In this document: positions 25,341 through 33,640 of the stretch, piece by piece
Position numbering within the stretch: position 1 is the first letter of the stretch
How the letters are laid out: every line of letters begins with the position of its first letter
Assembly: GCA_017465825.1 (NCBI GenBank)
Contig: JAFTVI010000034.1
Span: 40,476 to 104,475 of the forward strand
Length of the DNA stretch: 64,000 nucleotides
Source: Clostridia bacterium
GTDB taxonomy: Bacteria > Bacillota > Clostridia > Oscillospirales > Acutalibacteraceae
Reading direction: 5' to 3'
Notes under the pieces: model-generated
The model's database searches: none
What the model saw: only the letters and a program-made list of their open reading frames with translations
What the model was told of the DNA's origin: nothing
Program-made: the position numbers and the translations under genes

Positions 25341-25369
25341 AGTGTATGCTCACGGGAAATATTTTAGAC
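25341..25369 (-). promoter_or_regulatory. Candidate sigma-E-type promoter of the M23/M50 pair
   Basis: Minus strand CATACACT matches the sigma-E -10 consensus; GTCTAAAA lies 13 bases upstream as a weaker -35. No good sigma-A promoter is placed as well. The leader would be about 15 bases and includes AGAGGTG. Confidence 0.4.
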
Positions 25370-25386
25370 TTTTTTTAATTTTGCTA

Positions 25387-25415
25387 TTGACAAACATATT
25401 TTTATAGCTTATAAT
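25387..25415 (+). promoter_or_regulatory. Consensus sigma-A promoter of a candidate small RNA
   Basis: Perfect TTGACA, 17-base spacer, perfect TATAAT. It points into a 110-base interval that contains no coding sequence and ends in a strong terminator. Confidence 0.8.
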
Positions 25416-25421
25416 GTGCCT

Positions 25422-25532
25422 ATGGATTAGCTAAAATACTATATGTAGTTACTCAGATTTCATCTTCTTATCATATAAAACAATCCTTGAGAAACAACAG
25501 GCGGAAGGTAACTTCCGCCTGTTGTTTTTTTT
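25422..25532 (+). ncRNA. Candidate intergenic small RNA, about 105-110 nt
   Basis: Between the perfect promoter at 25387 and the hairpin at 25493-25526 there is no open frame longer than two codons with a ribosome binding site. The 5' GGATT (25424-25428) can pair with AATCC (around 25482-25486), enclosing a region with a further weak ATATG/CATAT stem; the 3' end is the terminator. It is convergent with comM, whose stop codon lies 4 bases past the terminator region. It does not look like 6S, tmRNA, SRP or RNase P RNA. Targets unknown. Confidence 0.6.
25493..25532. terminator. Strong terminator of the small RNA, facing comM
   Basis: AACAACAGGCGGAA / TTCCGCCTGTTGTT, 14-bp perfect stem, then TTTTTT. 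Likely also used on the minus strand to end comM. Confidence 0.9.
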
Positions 25533-25535
25533 GCA

Positions 25536-27071
25536 TCAATTCTCATTATTCCAGAATTTTCTGTCAAGACTTCTGTACTGTATTGCCTCAGCTATGTGTT
25601 TTACATCTATATTTTCACTGCCGTCAAGGTCTGCGATTGTTCTTGCAACACGAAGCACCTTATCATACGCTCTTGCAGAAAGTCCAAGCTTTTCAAAGGA
25701 ATTTTTGAGCATCTGTGATGCACCGTCGGTAAGAATACAGAATTTACGTGTCATTTCAGCAGTCATATGAGCGTTTGATTTTATATCCGTGCCTTCAAAT
25801 CTTTTAAGCTGAATACGTCTTGCAGTATTCACACGTTCTTTAATCTGCTTTGATGTTTCACTCTTTTCAGTATCGGAAAGCTCGGAAAAGCTCACCTGCG
25901 GAACCTCTATATGTATATCAAGCCTGTCAAGCAACGGACCGGAGACTTTAGCAAGGTACCTTGCCGCCGCACCGCCGGGACAGGTGCACTTTTTTGTGGG
26001 ATGCCCGTAATATCCGCAGGGGCAGGGATTCATAGCACAGACGAGCATAACGGAACAAGGATATGTCAGCGTACCGGCAACACGGGAAATGGAAACCTTG
26101 CCGTCCTCTATAGGCTGACGGAGCGCCTCCATAGCATTACGGGAAAATTCGGGCAATTCATCGAGAAACAGAACACCGTTATGAGCGAGAGAAATCTCGC
26201 CGGGCTTGGGAACTGAGCCGCCGCCCGAAAGTCCCGGTGCGGAAACCGTGTGATGTGGCGATCTGAAAGGTCTTTGACGGATTATTGAAACATCCTTGGG
26301 GAGCTGACCTGCTACGGAGAATATTTTTGTAGTTTCAAGTGATTCGTCAAATGTCATATCAGGCAGAATTGACGGAATACGCTTTGCGAGCATACTTTTG
26401 CCCGAACCGGGAGGCCCGATCATCATAACGTTGTGGGAACCTGCGGCGGCAATCTCCAATGCTCTTTTTGCCTGATACTGACCTTTTACATCAGCAAAAT
26501 CTGCCGTAAATGGCATATCGGTTTCATCCTCAAAGCCGTCAAACTCGGCTTTTTCTATAAGCGTTTCACCTTTCAGATGTGCAATGAGTTCTTTAACATT
26601 TTTTACGGGATAGACGTTGATTCCGTCAACAACGGATGCCTCTGCCTGATTGTCGACGGGAACAAAAATATTTTCATATCCTTTGTTTCTCGCTTCAATC
26701 GTCATCGGTAACACACCGTTGACGTGATGAAGCTCACCGCCCAAAGAAAGCTCACCGATAAATGCACATTTGCTCACGTCGCAATTAAGCTGTTTTGATG
26801 CCGACATCAGCGCAATGAGAATAGGCAAATCGTAAATAGGGCCTTCCTTGCGTATATCCGCCGGTGCAAGATTGACTGTTATATGTATTGTCGGAAAATC
26901 GTAACCGCTGTTTTTCATAGCGGCGCGCACACGCTCTTTTGACTCGGAAACAGCCGCATCGGGCAGCCCTACGATATCGAACTTTGCCTTACCCATAGCG
27001 ATATCGGCTTCAATATTTACTATGTAAGAGTGCATACCGAATACACCAACACTTGACACCGTTGCAAACAT
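25536..27071 (-). CDS. comM: ComM/YifB family AAA+ ATPase (Mg-chelatase-like)
   Basis: A 511-residue hexameric AAA+ protein. N-terminal ChlI-like domain with GLPDAAVSESKERVRAA, Walker A GPPGSGKS in the middle, LDELPEF Walker B, and a C-terminal Mg-chelatase-like domain with the CPCGYYGH...C cysteine motif. In naturally transformable bacteria ComM is a branch-migration helicase that widens the RecA-made joint during DNA integration. The start is ATG 27071 after GAGGTG. Its promoter overlaps a LexA-type box (27088), tying it to the SOS response together with recA. Confidence 0.92.
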   Translation of the reverse strand: MFATVSSVGVFGMHSYIVNIEADIAMGKAKFDIVGLPDAAVSESKERVRAAMKNSGYDFPTIHITVNLAPADIRKEGPIYDLPILIALMSASKQLNCDVSKCAFIGELSLGGELHHVNGVLPMTIEARNKGYENIFVPVDNQAEASVVDGINVYPVKNVKELIAHLKGETLIEKAEFDGFEDETDMPFTADFADVKGQYQAKRALEIAAAGSHNVMMIGPPGSGKSMLAKRIPSILPDMTFDESLETTKIFSVAGQLPKDVSIIRQRPFRSPHHTVSAPGLSGGGSVPKPGEISLAHNGVLFLDELPEFSRNAMEALRQPIEDGKVSISRVAGTLTYPCSVMLVCAMNPCPCGYYGHPTKKCTCPGGAAARYLAKVSGPLLDRLDIHIEVPQVSFSELSDTEKSETSKQIKERVNTARRIQLKRFEGTDIKSNAHMTAEMTRKFCILTDGASQMLKNSFEKLGLSARAYDKVLRVARTIADLDGSENIDVKHIAEAIQYRSLDRKFWNNEN

Positions 27072-27087
27072 CTTTTTCACCTCATAA

Positions 27088-27101
27088 TGAACATTTGTTC
27101 A
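27088..27101. promoter_or_regulatory. LexA (SOS) box of comM
   Basis: TGAACATTTGTTCA is a perfect GAAC-N4-GTTC palindrome. It begins 6 bases beyond the comM -10 element, the same relative place as at recA, and shares the ten bases GAACATTTGT with that site. Confidence 0.75.
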
Positions 27102-27106
27102 AAGAA

Positions 27107-27135
27107 ATATTACAATATATTTTGCTTTTTGTCAA
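27107..27135 (-). promoter_or_regulatory. comM promoter
   Basis: Minus strand TTGACA (27135-27130), 17-base spacer, TAATAT (27112-27107). Confidence 0.7.
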
Positions 27136-27166
27136 CAAAAACATTTAACAAATTAACAAAAAATCA

Positions 27167-27195
27167 TTTACATTCATATTAAAATGGTATATACT
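27167..27195 (+). promoter_or_regulatory. pgcA promoter
   Basis: TTTACA, 17-base spacer, TATACT; the start codon lies 36 bases downstream. Confidence 0.65.
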
Positions 27196-27230
27196 ATAAT
27201 TTATAAAATTGTGTAAAGGAATGATTCTTT

Positions 27231-28955
27231 ATGGCAGATTATAATTTAATGTATGAATATTGGCTTAAAAATGCAACCAAAGACCCCGATCTGATTGCTG
27301 AACTTGAGTCTGTCAGAGGCAATAACGATGAAATTGCCGACAGATTTTACAGAAGCCTTGAATTCGGCACAGGCGGTTTAAGAGGAGTTATAGGAGCAGG
27401 CACAAACAGAATGAACATCTATACGGTTGCTCAGGCTACACAAGGTCTTGCAAACTACCTTAACGAGGCATTCGAAGAGCCTACCGTTGCGATTGCTTAC
27501 GATTCAAGAATCAAATCTGACCTTTTTGCAAAGGCGGCGGCAGGTGTTCTTGCGGCAAACGGCATCAAGGTTTATATATACGACGAGCTTATGCCCACAC
27601 CTATGCTTTCATACGCTGTAAGAAAGCTTCATTGCAGTTCGGGTATTGTTATAACAGCGAGTCACAACCCCTCAAAATACAACGGCTACAAGTGCTATGA
27701 TTCAATGGGTTACCAGATGACTGACGAAGCCGCAAAGAGAACATACGAATACATCTGCAACGTTGACATTTTCAATGATGTTAAAATGATGGATTTTGAT
27801 GATGCTCTTGCTGAGGATATGATTGATTTTATTGAGGACTGGCTCATTGATGATTTCTATGCTGACGTTCTTTCAAGACAGATTGAAAAAGGCATCTGCA
27901 AAAAAGCTGACCTTAAAGTTATATACTCCCCTCTTAACGGCACAGGCAACAAGCCCGTTAAAACCATACTCAAGAAGATCGGCGTAAAGGATCTGAAGAT
28001 AGTTCTCGCACAGGAAAAGCCTGACGGCAACTTCCCCACCTGTCCTTTCCCAAACCCCGAAATCAAGCAGGTATTTGAAGAAGGTATGAAGCTTACCGAG
28101 GATTTCTCTGCAGATATTATGCTTGCAACAGACCCCGACTGTGACCGTGTCGGTATAGCAGTACGTCACAACGGCGATTATCAGCTTATGTCTGGTAATG
28201 AAGTGGGATGTATGCTCACTGAATATATCCTTTCAAGAAAACAGGCAAAGGGCGAGCTTTGTGAAAATCCCGTAGTTGTTAAAACTATTGTTACATCCGA
28301 GCTTATCAGAGCTATTTCTAAAGATTACAACGCAGAGATGTACGACCTGCTTACAGGCTTCAAATACATCGGTGAGCTTATTGAACAGCTCAAAGACAAG
28401 GGTGAAGAAAGCCGTTTTGAAATCGGTATGGAAGAAAGTTACGGCTATCTTACAGGCACTCACGTAAGAGAAAAGGACGCAGTTAACGCTTCAATGATTA
28501 TAATTGAAATGGCAGCTTACTACAAAACACAGGGCAAAACTCTCGTTGACGTTATGAATTCTCTCTACGAGAAATACGGTATGTATCTCAACACACTTCT
28601 CAACTTCGGTTTTGAAGGTGCTGACGGTATGAAGAAAATGAGCGATATGATGACATCTATGCGTTCAAATCCCCCCAAGGAAATCGGCGGCGCTCAGGTT
28701 ATTACCGTTGCTGACTATCTTGAAAGTGTATCCACCGATACTGCAACAGGTACAAAGACGGAAATTACCCTTCCCAAGTCAAACGTACTTTCCTACTCAC
28801 TTCCCGATGACAACAAGGTTATTATAAGACCTTCGGGAACTGAGCCTAAAATTAAAATTTATATCACATCCCACGCTGACACAAGAGCTGCCGCAGAGAA
28901 GAACACAGAGGTCATAGCTGACAGCATCAAGTCGCTTATGGGAATTGAGGACTGA
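27231..28955 (+). CDS. pgcA: Phosphoglucomutase/phosphomannomutase
   Basis: A 574-residue alpha-D-phosphohexomutase interconverting glucose-1- and glucose-6-phosphate (and possibly mannose forms), feeding cell-wall glycolipid and UDP-glucose synthesis. Active-site serine S144 in TASHNPSKYNG, metal loop DPDCDRVG, sugar loop GMEESYGYL and the phosphate-binding RPSGTEPKIKIY near the end are intact. Long-form (PgcA/PGM2-type) length. Followed closely by a 35-codon membrane peptide and a U32 peptidase. Confidence 0.95.
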   Translation: MADYNLMYEYWLKNATKDPDLIAELESVRGNNDEIADRFYRSLEFGTGGLRGVIGAGTNRMNIYTVAQATQGLANYLNEAFEEPTVAIAYDSRIKSDLFAKAAAGVLAANGIKVYIYDELMPTPMLSYAVRKLHCSSGIVITASHNPSKYNGYKCYDSMGYQMTDEAAKRTYEYICNVDIFNDVKMMDFDDALAEDMIDFIEDWLIDDFYADVLSRQIEKGICKKADLKVIYSPLNGTGNKPVKTILKKIGVKDLKIVLAQEKPDGNFPTCPFPNPEIKQVFEEGMKLTEDFSADIMLATDPDCDRVGIAVRHNGDYQLMSGNEVGCMLTEYILSRKQAKGELCENPVVVKTIVTSELIRAISKDYNAEMYDLLTGFKYIGELIEQLKDKGEESRFEIGMEESYGYLTGTHVREKDAVNASMIIIEMAAYYKTQGKTLVDVMNSLYEKYGMYLNTLLNFGFEGADGMKKMSDMMTSMRSNPPKEIGGAQVITVADYLESVSTDTATGTKTEITLPKSNVLSYSLPDDNKVIIRPSGTEPKIKIYITSHADTRAAAEKNTEVIADSIKSLMGIED

Positions 28956-28964
28956 GATAACTGA

Positions 28965-29072
28965 ATGAACAAGAAATTTTCTAAAGTAGTAGCAATAATT
29001 ATGGCGGCACTTATGGCGTTGAGTGTTGTATCAATTATGATTTACTCATTGGCAGGAGCTTTGTATGTCTGA
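28965..29072 (+). CDS. 35-residue single-pass membrane peptide
   Basis: ATG at 28965 opens MNKKFSKVVA followed by a hydrophobic stretch (about residues 8-34) and ends in TGA at 29072. The basic N-terminus plus one membrane helix recalls the Prli42-type small proteins of Firmicutes, but that is only a resemblance. It overlaps the U32 peptidase start by 8 bases, so ribosomes finishing it can restart on that gene. No strong Shine-Dalgarno of its own. It could be a real miniprotein or a coupling leader. Confidence 0.55.
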   Translation: MNKKFSKVVAIIMAALMALSVVSIMIYSLAGALYV

Positions 29073-30270
29073 CATTTTTAACGGATGCGAGCTTCTCTGT
29101 CCCGCAGGCAGTTTTGAAAGCCTGAAAACAGCTCTGCACTTCGGTGCGGATGCTGTATATGCAGGCGGTCCGCTTATGCAGCTGCGCTCGGACAATGCTG
29201 CATTTACCGAAGAAGATATTTTGTCTGCCGTTGAGCTTGCGCACGGCAAAGGCAAAAAAATTTACATAACCGTTAACTGCTTCGCTACCAACAGCGAGAT
29301 TGACAGACTGTCGGATTATGCAAAATTCCTGTACTCAGCAGGTGTTGATGCCGTAATCGTGTCGGACCTCGGCTCTGTGGTAACAATAAAAAATGCCGCC
29401 CCCGATCTGCCTGTACATATAAGCACACAGGCAAATATTCAGAACTACAAAACTGCTGAAGTTTATTATAATATGGGAGCAGAGAGAGTTGTCCTCGGCA
29501 GAGAAATGACACTCCAAGAAATTGCAGAGCTTCACCAAAGAACGCCGAAAGAGCTTGAAATTGAAGCTTTCGTTCACGGAGCTATGTGTATGTCCTATTC
29601 GGGCAGATGCCTTATAAGCTCATATCTTACAGGCAAAAGCGGCAATCACGGCGACTGCACACAGCCTTGCAGATGGATGTACAACATAGTTGAAGAAAAG
29701 CGTCCCGAACAGCATTTTACAGTTATTGAGGAGAACGGAACATCTGCAATATTGAGCTCTCACGACCTTTGCTGTATTGATTTTCTTGATGAAATTGCAA
29801 AAGCAGGCGTAACGTCATTCAAAATTGAAGGCAGAATGAAATCACCTTATTACGTTGCAACCGTTACAAATGCTTACAGGCAGAGAATCAACGGTACTGC
29901 TGATATTGATACCATTCACAATGAGCTTGAATGTGCTAGTCACAGACCCTATTCCACAGGATTCTATTACGGCGCACTCAGATACGACCATAACAATGAC
30001 GGTCTTTACAGGCAAAGCTGCAAATTTATTGGAATTGTACTTGGTGAAGAGGATAACGGCAGATATCTTGTGCAGATGCGTAACAGATTTGCAGTCGGAG
30101 ATAAACTGGAAATCCTCTCCCCCAATTCATCTGGCAAGAGCTTTACGGTAACAAGTATTAAAGATAAAGACGGCAATGACCGTGAGGTTGCCCACATACC
30201 GCAGGAAATTCTGAGCATAAGCTGTACAGAAAAGCTGTATGAGGGAGATTTCCTCAGAGCGAAAATTTAA
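29065..30270 (+). CDS. Peptidase U32 family protein (tRNA hydroxylation TrhP-like)
   Basis: A 401-residue U32-family protein with opening ELLCPAGSFESLKTALHFGADAVY and the family signature EAFVHGAMCMSYSGRC followed by CTQPCRW, containing the iron-sulfur cysteines. Characterised relatives (TrhP in E. coli and B. subtilis) use prephenate to make 5-hydroxyuridine at tRNA position 34; collagenase activity claimed for older members is doubtful. TrhP function here is inference. Downstream of pgcA and the small membrane ORF, then a terminator. Confidence 0.85.
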   Translation: MSDIFNGCELLCPAGSFESLKTALHFGADAVYAGGPLMQLRSDNAAFTEEDILSAVELAHGKGKKIYITVNCFATNSEIDRLSDYAKFLYSAGVDAVIVSDLGSVVTIKNAAPDLPVHISTQANIQNYKTAEVYYNMGAERVVLGREMTLQEIAELHQRTPKELEIEAFVHGAMCMSYSGRCLISSYLTGKSGNHGDCTQPCRWMYNIVEEKRPEQHFTVIEENGTSAILSSHDLCCIDFLDEIAKAGVTSFKIEGRMKSPYYVATVTNAYRQRINGTADIDTIHNELECASHRPYSTGFYYGALRYDHNNDGLYRQSCKFIGIVLGEEDNGRYLVQMRNRFAVGDKLEILSPNSSGKSFTVTSIKDKDGNDREVAHIPQEILSISCTEKLYEGDFLRAKI

Positions 30271-30276
30271 AAATAA

Positions 30277-30304
30277 GCACCCGATTTTCGGGTGCAATTT
30301 TTTT
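30277..30304. terminator. Bidirectional terminator between the U32 gene and the LRR-dockerin gene
   Basis: GCACCCGA / (T)CGGGTGC stem, short T loop, AATTTTTTT; reversed, it is followed by TTATTTTT. Confidence 0.88.
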
Positions 30305-30305
30305 A

Positions 30306-32333
30306 TTATAATGATTCAAGCTGGCTTGATACTCTGAGAATTTTTCTTGCATCTGCGGCAGTAACCTCACCGTTGTTATCAACATCAGCCGCCGTTGCGA
30401 GAATATCGTTAAACGTTTCAAGATCAGCTGAATTTCTCAGCGCCAATCTTGCATCAGCGGCAGTAATATCACCGTCACCATTTACATCGCCTTTTGCTAC
30501 GACATAAATCATATCGATAGGATCATATTTCTGCGTTTCATCATTATATCTCAGAAGAATAAGGAATCCGCCTGTACAGATATAATCATCACCGCTGAGC
30601 TGATTTGTAAGTGTAGAATCAGCCGCAATAATATGACCGGGATATTCAAACTGAAGCAAAACATCCGTAACGGTTGTACAGCCATTAATACCTAATAAAC
30701 AGGTTTCATTTTCATTAAAATATATTTTGGCATCTGGTTTTAATGTCAAGTCAGTTATATTATCGGGTAATTCTTCCGTTAAAACATCAATATCCGCAGT
30801 AAAGGTTTCACCGCAGACTGTGCAAACACCCTCTTTAATACCGACTGTAATTGTTGTAGGGTCCTTTATAACAGTCCATTCTTCAGCCTTATGACCGAGT
30901 GCGGGAACATCTGCGTCCTCAGTGCCTGAGCAGATTTCACAGGTTCTTGTTTTTCCACCGACCTCGGCACAAACAGGCTCATGTGTTACAATCCAGCCTT
31001 CACTGTCAGTGGTGTCATCAATAATCCAACTGTGACCGAGAGCTTCAATTGCCTGAGTTTCGACCTCACCGCATACCGTACATTCGTGTGTCTGCTCACC
31101 TGCAGTCGAACAATCCGGTTCGGTAACGACGGTCCATTCACTCCAGACGTGACCGGATGTAAGCTTGACGGAATCTTCTTTTTCGCCGCAGACCGTACAG
31201 GTTCGCTGTTTTACTTCGTCAGTAGTGCAGGACATTTCGCTGAATGTCATCCAACCGCTCCAGCTATGTCCCAAAGGTACAATGCTTTCAGTATGCACAT
31301 TATTACATTTTATACATCTTTTATACTGTTCACCGCTATCAATGCAATTCGGCTTTAAAGTAACTACCCAATCGGAATAAGAATGAGTACAGCTGTCAAT
31401 CAATTCAACTGTGATTGAATTGCCGTCTGCCCAGCTTTTAGCAGTTGAGCCGTCATTGCAGTAAATTACAAAGTCCTCAATTCTGCCTGTTTCGCCATAG
31501 CCGATTGCGCTTGTGCCGATGCTTATTACGGATTCTGGTACAGATAAATAACTGAGCTCCGGACAGCGATAGAATGCATAAAGACCAATATAATAAAGTC
31601 CTTCGGGAATGACAACATTGCTGACAGCAGTATTACTGAAAGCGTAATCAGCAATACAAAGCATACCGTCGGGAATGACAACATCTGTTTCCGTACCCGT
31701 ATAAGAGTAAACGACCTTACCTACGGTAAGAAGTCCTGCAGGCTGACTTTTGTACCAGGCTGTGCCGTCAAAAGCATATCTGCCGACAGAAAGAACGGAA
31801 TCGAGAAGATTTATTGATTCAAGTGCTGTACAGTTACGGAATGCTGCATATCCGATTTTTGATGAGGGAACGGTGATACTTTTAAGTGCCGTGCATCCCT
31901 CGAACGCATAATATCCGATTGCTGTTGATGCGGAAGATATTGTTACGCTCGTAAGAGATACACAATTTGCAAAGGCAGAATCACCTATTGATGTAACAGA
32001 TGCAGGAATTATAACAGATTCAAGTGAAGAGCAGTTACTGAATGCTTCCTTTAAAATTTTTGTTACGTTAGAAGAAACATTTACGCTTTTAATTATGCTG
32101 TTACCGGAAAAAGCAGATGCGCTGATTTCAACTACTGCTCTGCCGTTAATAATATCGGGAATAGTGACGATTTCAGCTGAACCTTTATAGCCTGTAATTC
32201 TTACGCTTGTGCTATTGCTGATGATTTCATACTCAAAGCCGTTACTCTCAGCAGAATACGCAGGAGCGCATAATGTAAACAGCATCACAACGGTAAGAAT
32301 GAGCGATAAAGCTCTTTTACCGATTCCTTTCAT
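30306..32333 (-). CDS. Secreted BspA-like LRR protein with Cys repeats and type I dockerin
   Basis: A 675-residue exported protein: signal peptide 1-28 (ends AYSA), BspA/LRR_5 repeats of about 23 residues (about 60-280; pattern AFxxCxxLxxVxIPxSVTxIG), then a Cys-rich region (about 300-505) with repeated GHSWSxW and CxxC units, a beta-rich segment (about 520-605), and a C-terminal dockerin with two calcium loops (GDVNGDGDITAADARLAL and ADVDNNGEVTAADARKIL). The dockerin should bind a cohesin on a scaffoldin or cell-surface anchor; no enzyme domain is evident. Last gene before the terminator at 30277, downstream of metY by 20 bp. Confidence 0.9.
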   Translation of the reverse strand: MKGIGKRALSLILTVVMLFTLCAPAYSAESNGFEYEIISNSTSVRITGYKGSAEIVTIPDIINGRAVVEISASAFSGNSIIKSVNVSSNVTKILKEAFSNCSSLESVIIPASVTSIGDSAFANCVSLTSVTISSASTAIGYYAFEGCTALKSITVPSSKIGYAAFRNCTALESINLLDSVLSVGRYAFDGTAWYKSQPAGLLTVGKVVYSYTGTETDVVIPDGMLCIADYAFSNTAVSNVVIPEGLYYIGLYAFYRCPELSYLSVPESVISIGTSAIGYGETGRIEDFVIYCNDGSTAKSWADGNSITVELIDSCTHSYSDWVVTLKPNCIDSGEQYKRCIKCNNVHTESIVPLGHSWSGWMTFSEMSCTTDEVKQRTCTVCGEKEDSVKLTSGHVWSEWTVVTEPDCSTAGEQTHECTVCGEVETQAIEALGHSWIIDDTTDSEGWIVTHEPVCAEVGGKTRTCEICSGTEDADVPALGHKAEEWTVIKDPTTITVGIKEGVCTVCGETFTADIDVLTEELPDNITDLTLKPDAKIYFNENETCLLGINGCTTVTDVLLQFEYPGHIIAADSTLTNQLSGDDYICTGGFLILLRYNDETQKYDPIDMIYVVAKGDVNGDGDITAADARLALRNSADLETFNDILATAADVDNNGEVTAADARKILRVSSQLESL

Positions 32334-32353
32334 TTATTTTCAGCCCCTTTAAA

Positions 32354-33628
32354 TTAAATCTTATCAAGTGCCTGCTGAATATCAGCTATGATATCTTCGG
32401 CATTTTCAATACCTACCGAGAATCTTATAAGGTCGGGAGAAACTCCGCATTCAACAAGCTCCGAATCACTTAACTGTCTGTGAGTTGATGATGCAGGGTG
32501 AAGAACGCAGGTTCTTGCATCTGCAACGTGAGTAACAATAGCCGCAAGCTCAAGAGAATTCATAAACTTCTCTGCCGCTGCTCTTCCGCCCTTTACGCCG
32601 AATGAAACAACGCCGCAAGTGCCGTTGGGCATATATTTTTTAGCTAAATCATAATATTTGCTGCCGGGCAAGCCGGGGTAATTTACCCATTCGATTTTAT
32701 CGTTTTTATCAAGGTACTCTGCAACTTTCTGTGCATTGGAGCAATGTCTTTCCATACGCAGAGCAAGTGTTTCAAGCCCGAGATTGAGATAAAATGAATT
32801 CTGCGGAGAGGGTGTTGAACCGTAATCACGAAGAAGCTGTGCAACGATTTTTGTAACATAGCCTGCTTTGCCGAAATCACGGGTATATACGGCACCGTGA
32901 TAGCTCTCATCGGGTGTTGTAAGACCGGGGAATTTGTCATTCTGTTCCCAATCAAAATTACCGCTGTCGATAACTGCACCGCCGATTGTGGATGCGTGAC
33001 CTTCCATATATTTTGTAGTTGAATGAGTTACTATATCAGCACCGAATTCAAAAGGTCTGCAATTGATAGGTGTGGGGAATGTATTATCAATGATAAGAGG
33101 TACACCGTGCTCGTGAGCAATCTTTGCAAACTTTTCGATATCAAGAATATCAAGTGAGGGGTTTGCAATTGTTTCACCGAAAACAGCCTTGGTGTTGGGT
33201 CTGAACGCAGCATTGATTTCTTCCTCAGATGCATTGGGGTCAACAAATGTTACGTCAATACCGATTTTTCTCATTGTAACATTGAAAAGGTTAAACGTTC
33301 CGCCGTAAATGGTTGCGGAGCTGATAAAGTGATCGCCTGCGCCCATAATATTTATAAGCGAGAAGAAGTTTGCCGCCTGACCTGACGATGTAAGCACGCC
33401 TGCAACGCCGCCCTCAAGAGCTGTGATCTTCTGTGCAACAACATCACTTGTGGGGTTTGCAAGACGGGTATACATATAACCGGGTTCAAGGTCAAAAAGC
33501 TTGGCCATTGCTTCGCTTGTGTCGTACTTGTATGTTGTGCTCTGGTATATGGGCAGAACTCTGGGTTCGCCGTTTTTAGGCTGCCAGCCTGCCTGTACGC
33601 ATTTTGTATCTATTTTGTAATCTGCCAT
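32354..33628 (-). CDS. metY: O-acetylhomoserine sulfhydrylase (homocysteine synthase)
   Basis: PLP enzyme of 424 residues in the Cys/Met metabolism family, making homocysteine from O-acetylhomoserine and sulfide (some also make cysteine). PLP lysine K206 in HSTTKYMEGH, the YTRLANPT phosphate loop, SSGQAA and the long length (over 420, with a family-specific insertion about 220-265) separate MetY from MetB/MetC. It starts 12 bases after the ApgM-like gene, so both are probably one transcript using homoserine. Confidence 0.93.
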   Translation of the reverse strand: MADYKIDTKCVQAGWQPKNGEPRVLPIYQSTTYKYDTSEAMAKLFDLEPGYMYTRLANPTSDVVAQKITALEGGVAGVLTSSGQAANFFSLINIMGAGDHFISSATIYGGTFNLFNVTMRKIGIDVTFVDPNASEEEINAAFRPNTKAVFGETIANPSLDILDIEKFAKIAHEHGVPLIIDNTFPTPINCRPFEFGADIVTHSTTKYMEGHASTIGGAVIDSGNFDWEQNDKFPGLTTPDESYHGAVYTRDFGKAGYVTKIVAQLLRDYGSTPSPQNSFYLNLGLETLALRMERHCSNAQKVAEYLDKNDKIEWVNYPGLPGSKYYDLAKKYMPNGTCGVVSFGVKGGRAAAEKFMNSLELAAIVTHVADARTCVLHPASSTHRQLSDSELVECGVSPDLIRFSVGIENAEDIIADIQQALDKI

Positions 33629-33640
33629 TGGTAAAACTCC

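Noticed and set aside
25422-25532. Small RNA as 6S, SRP or tmRNA
   Set aside because: Length of about 105-110 nt, no long bulged duplex, no GNAR tetraloop core and no tRNA-like ends.
33629-33640. SAM riboswitch before metY
   Set aside because: Only 12 bases separate metY from the upstream gene, and the region before the ApgM-like gene (34850-34919) is plain AT-rich sequence without S-box features.
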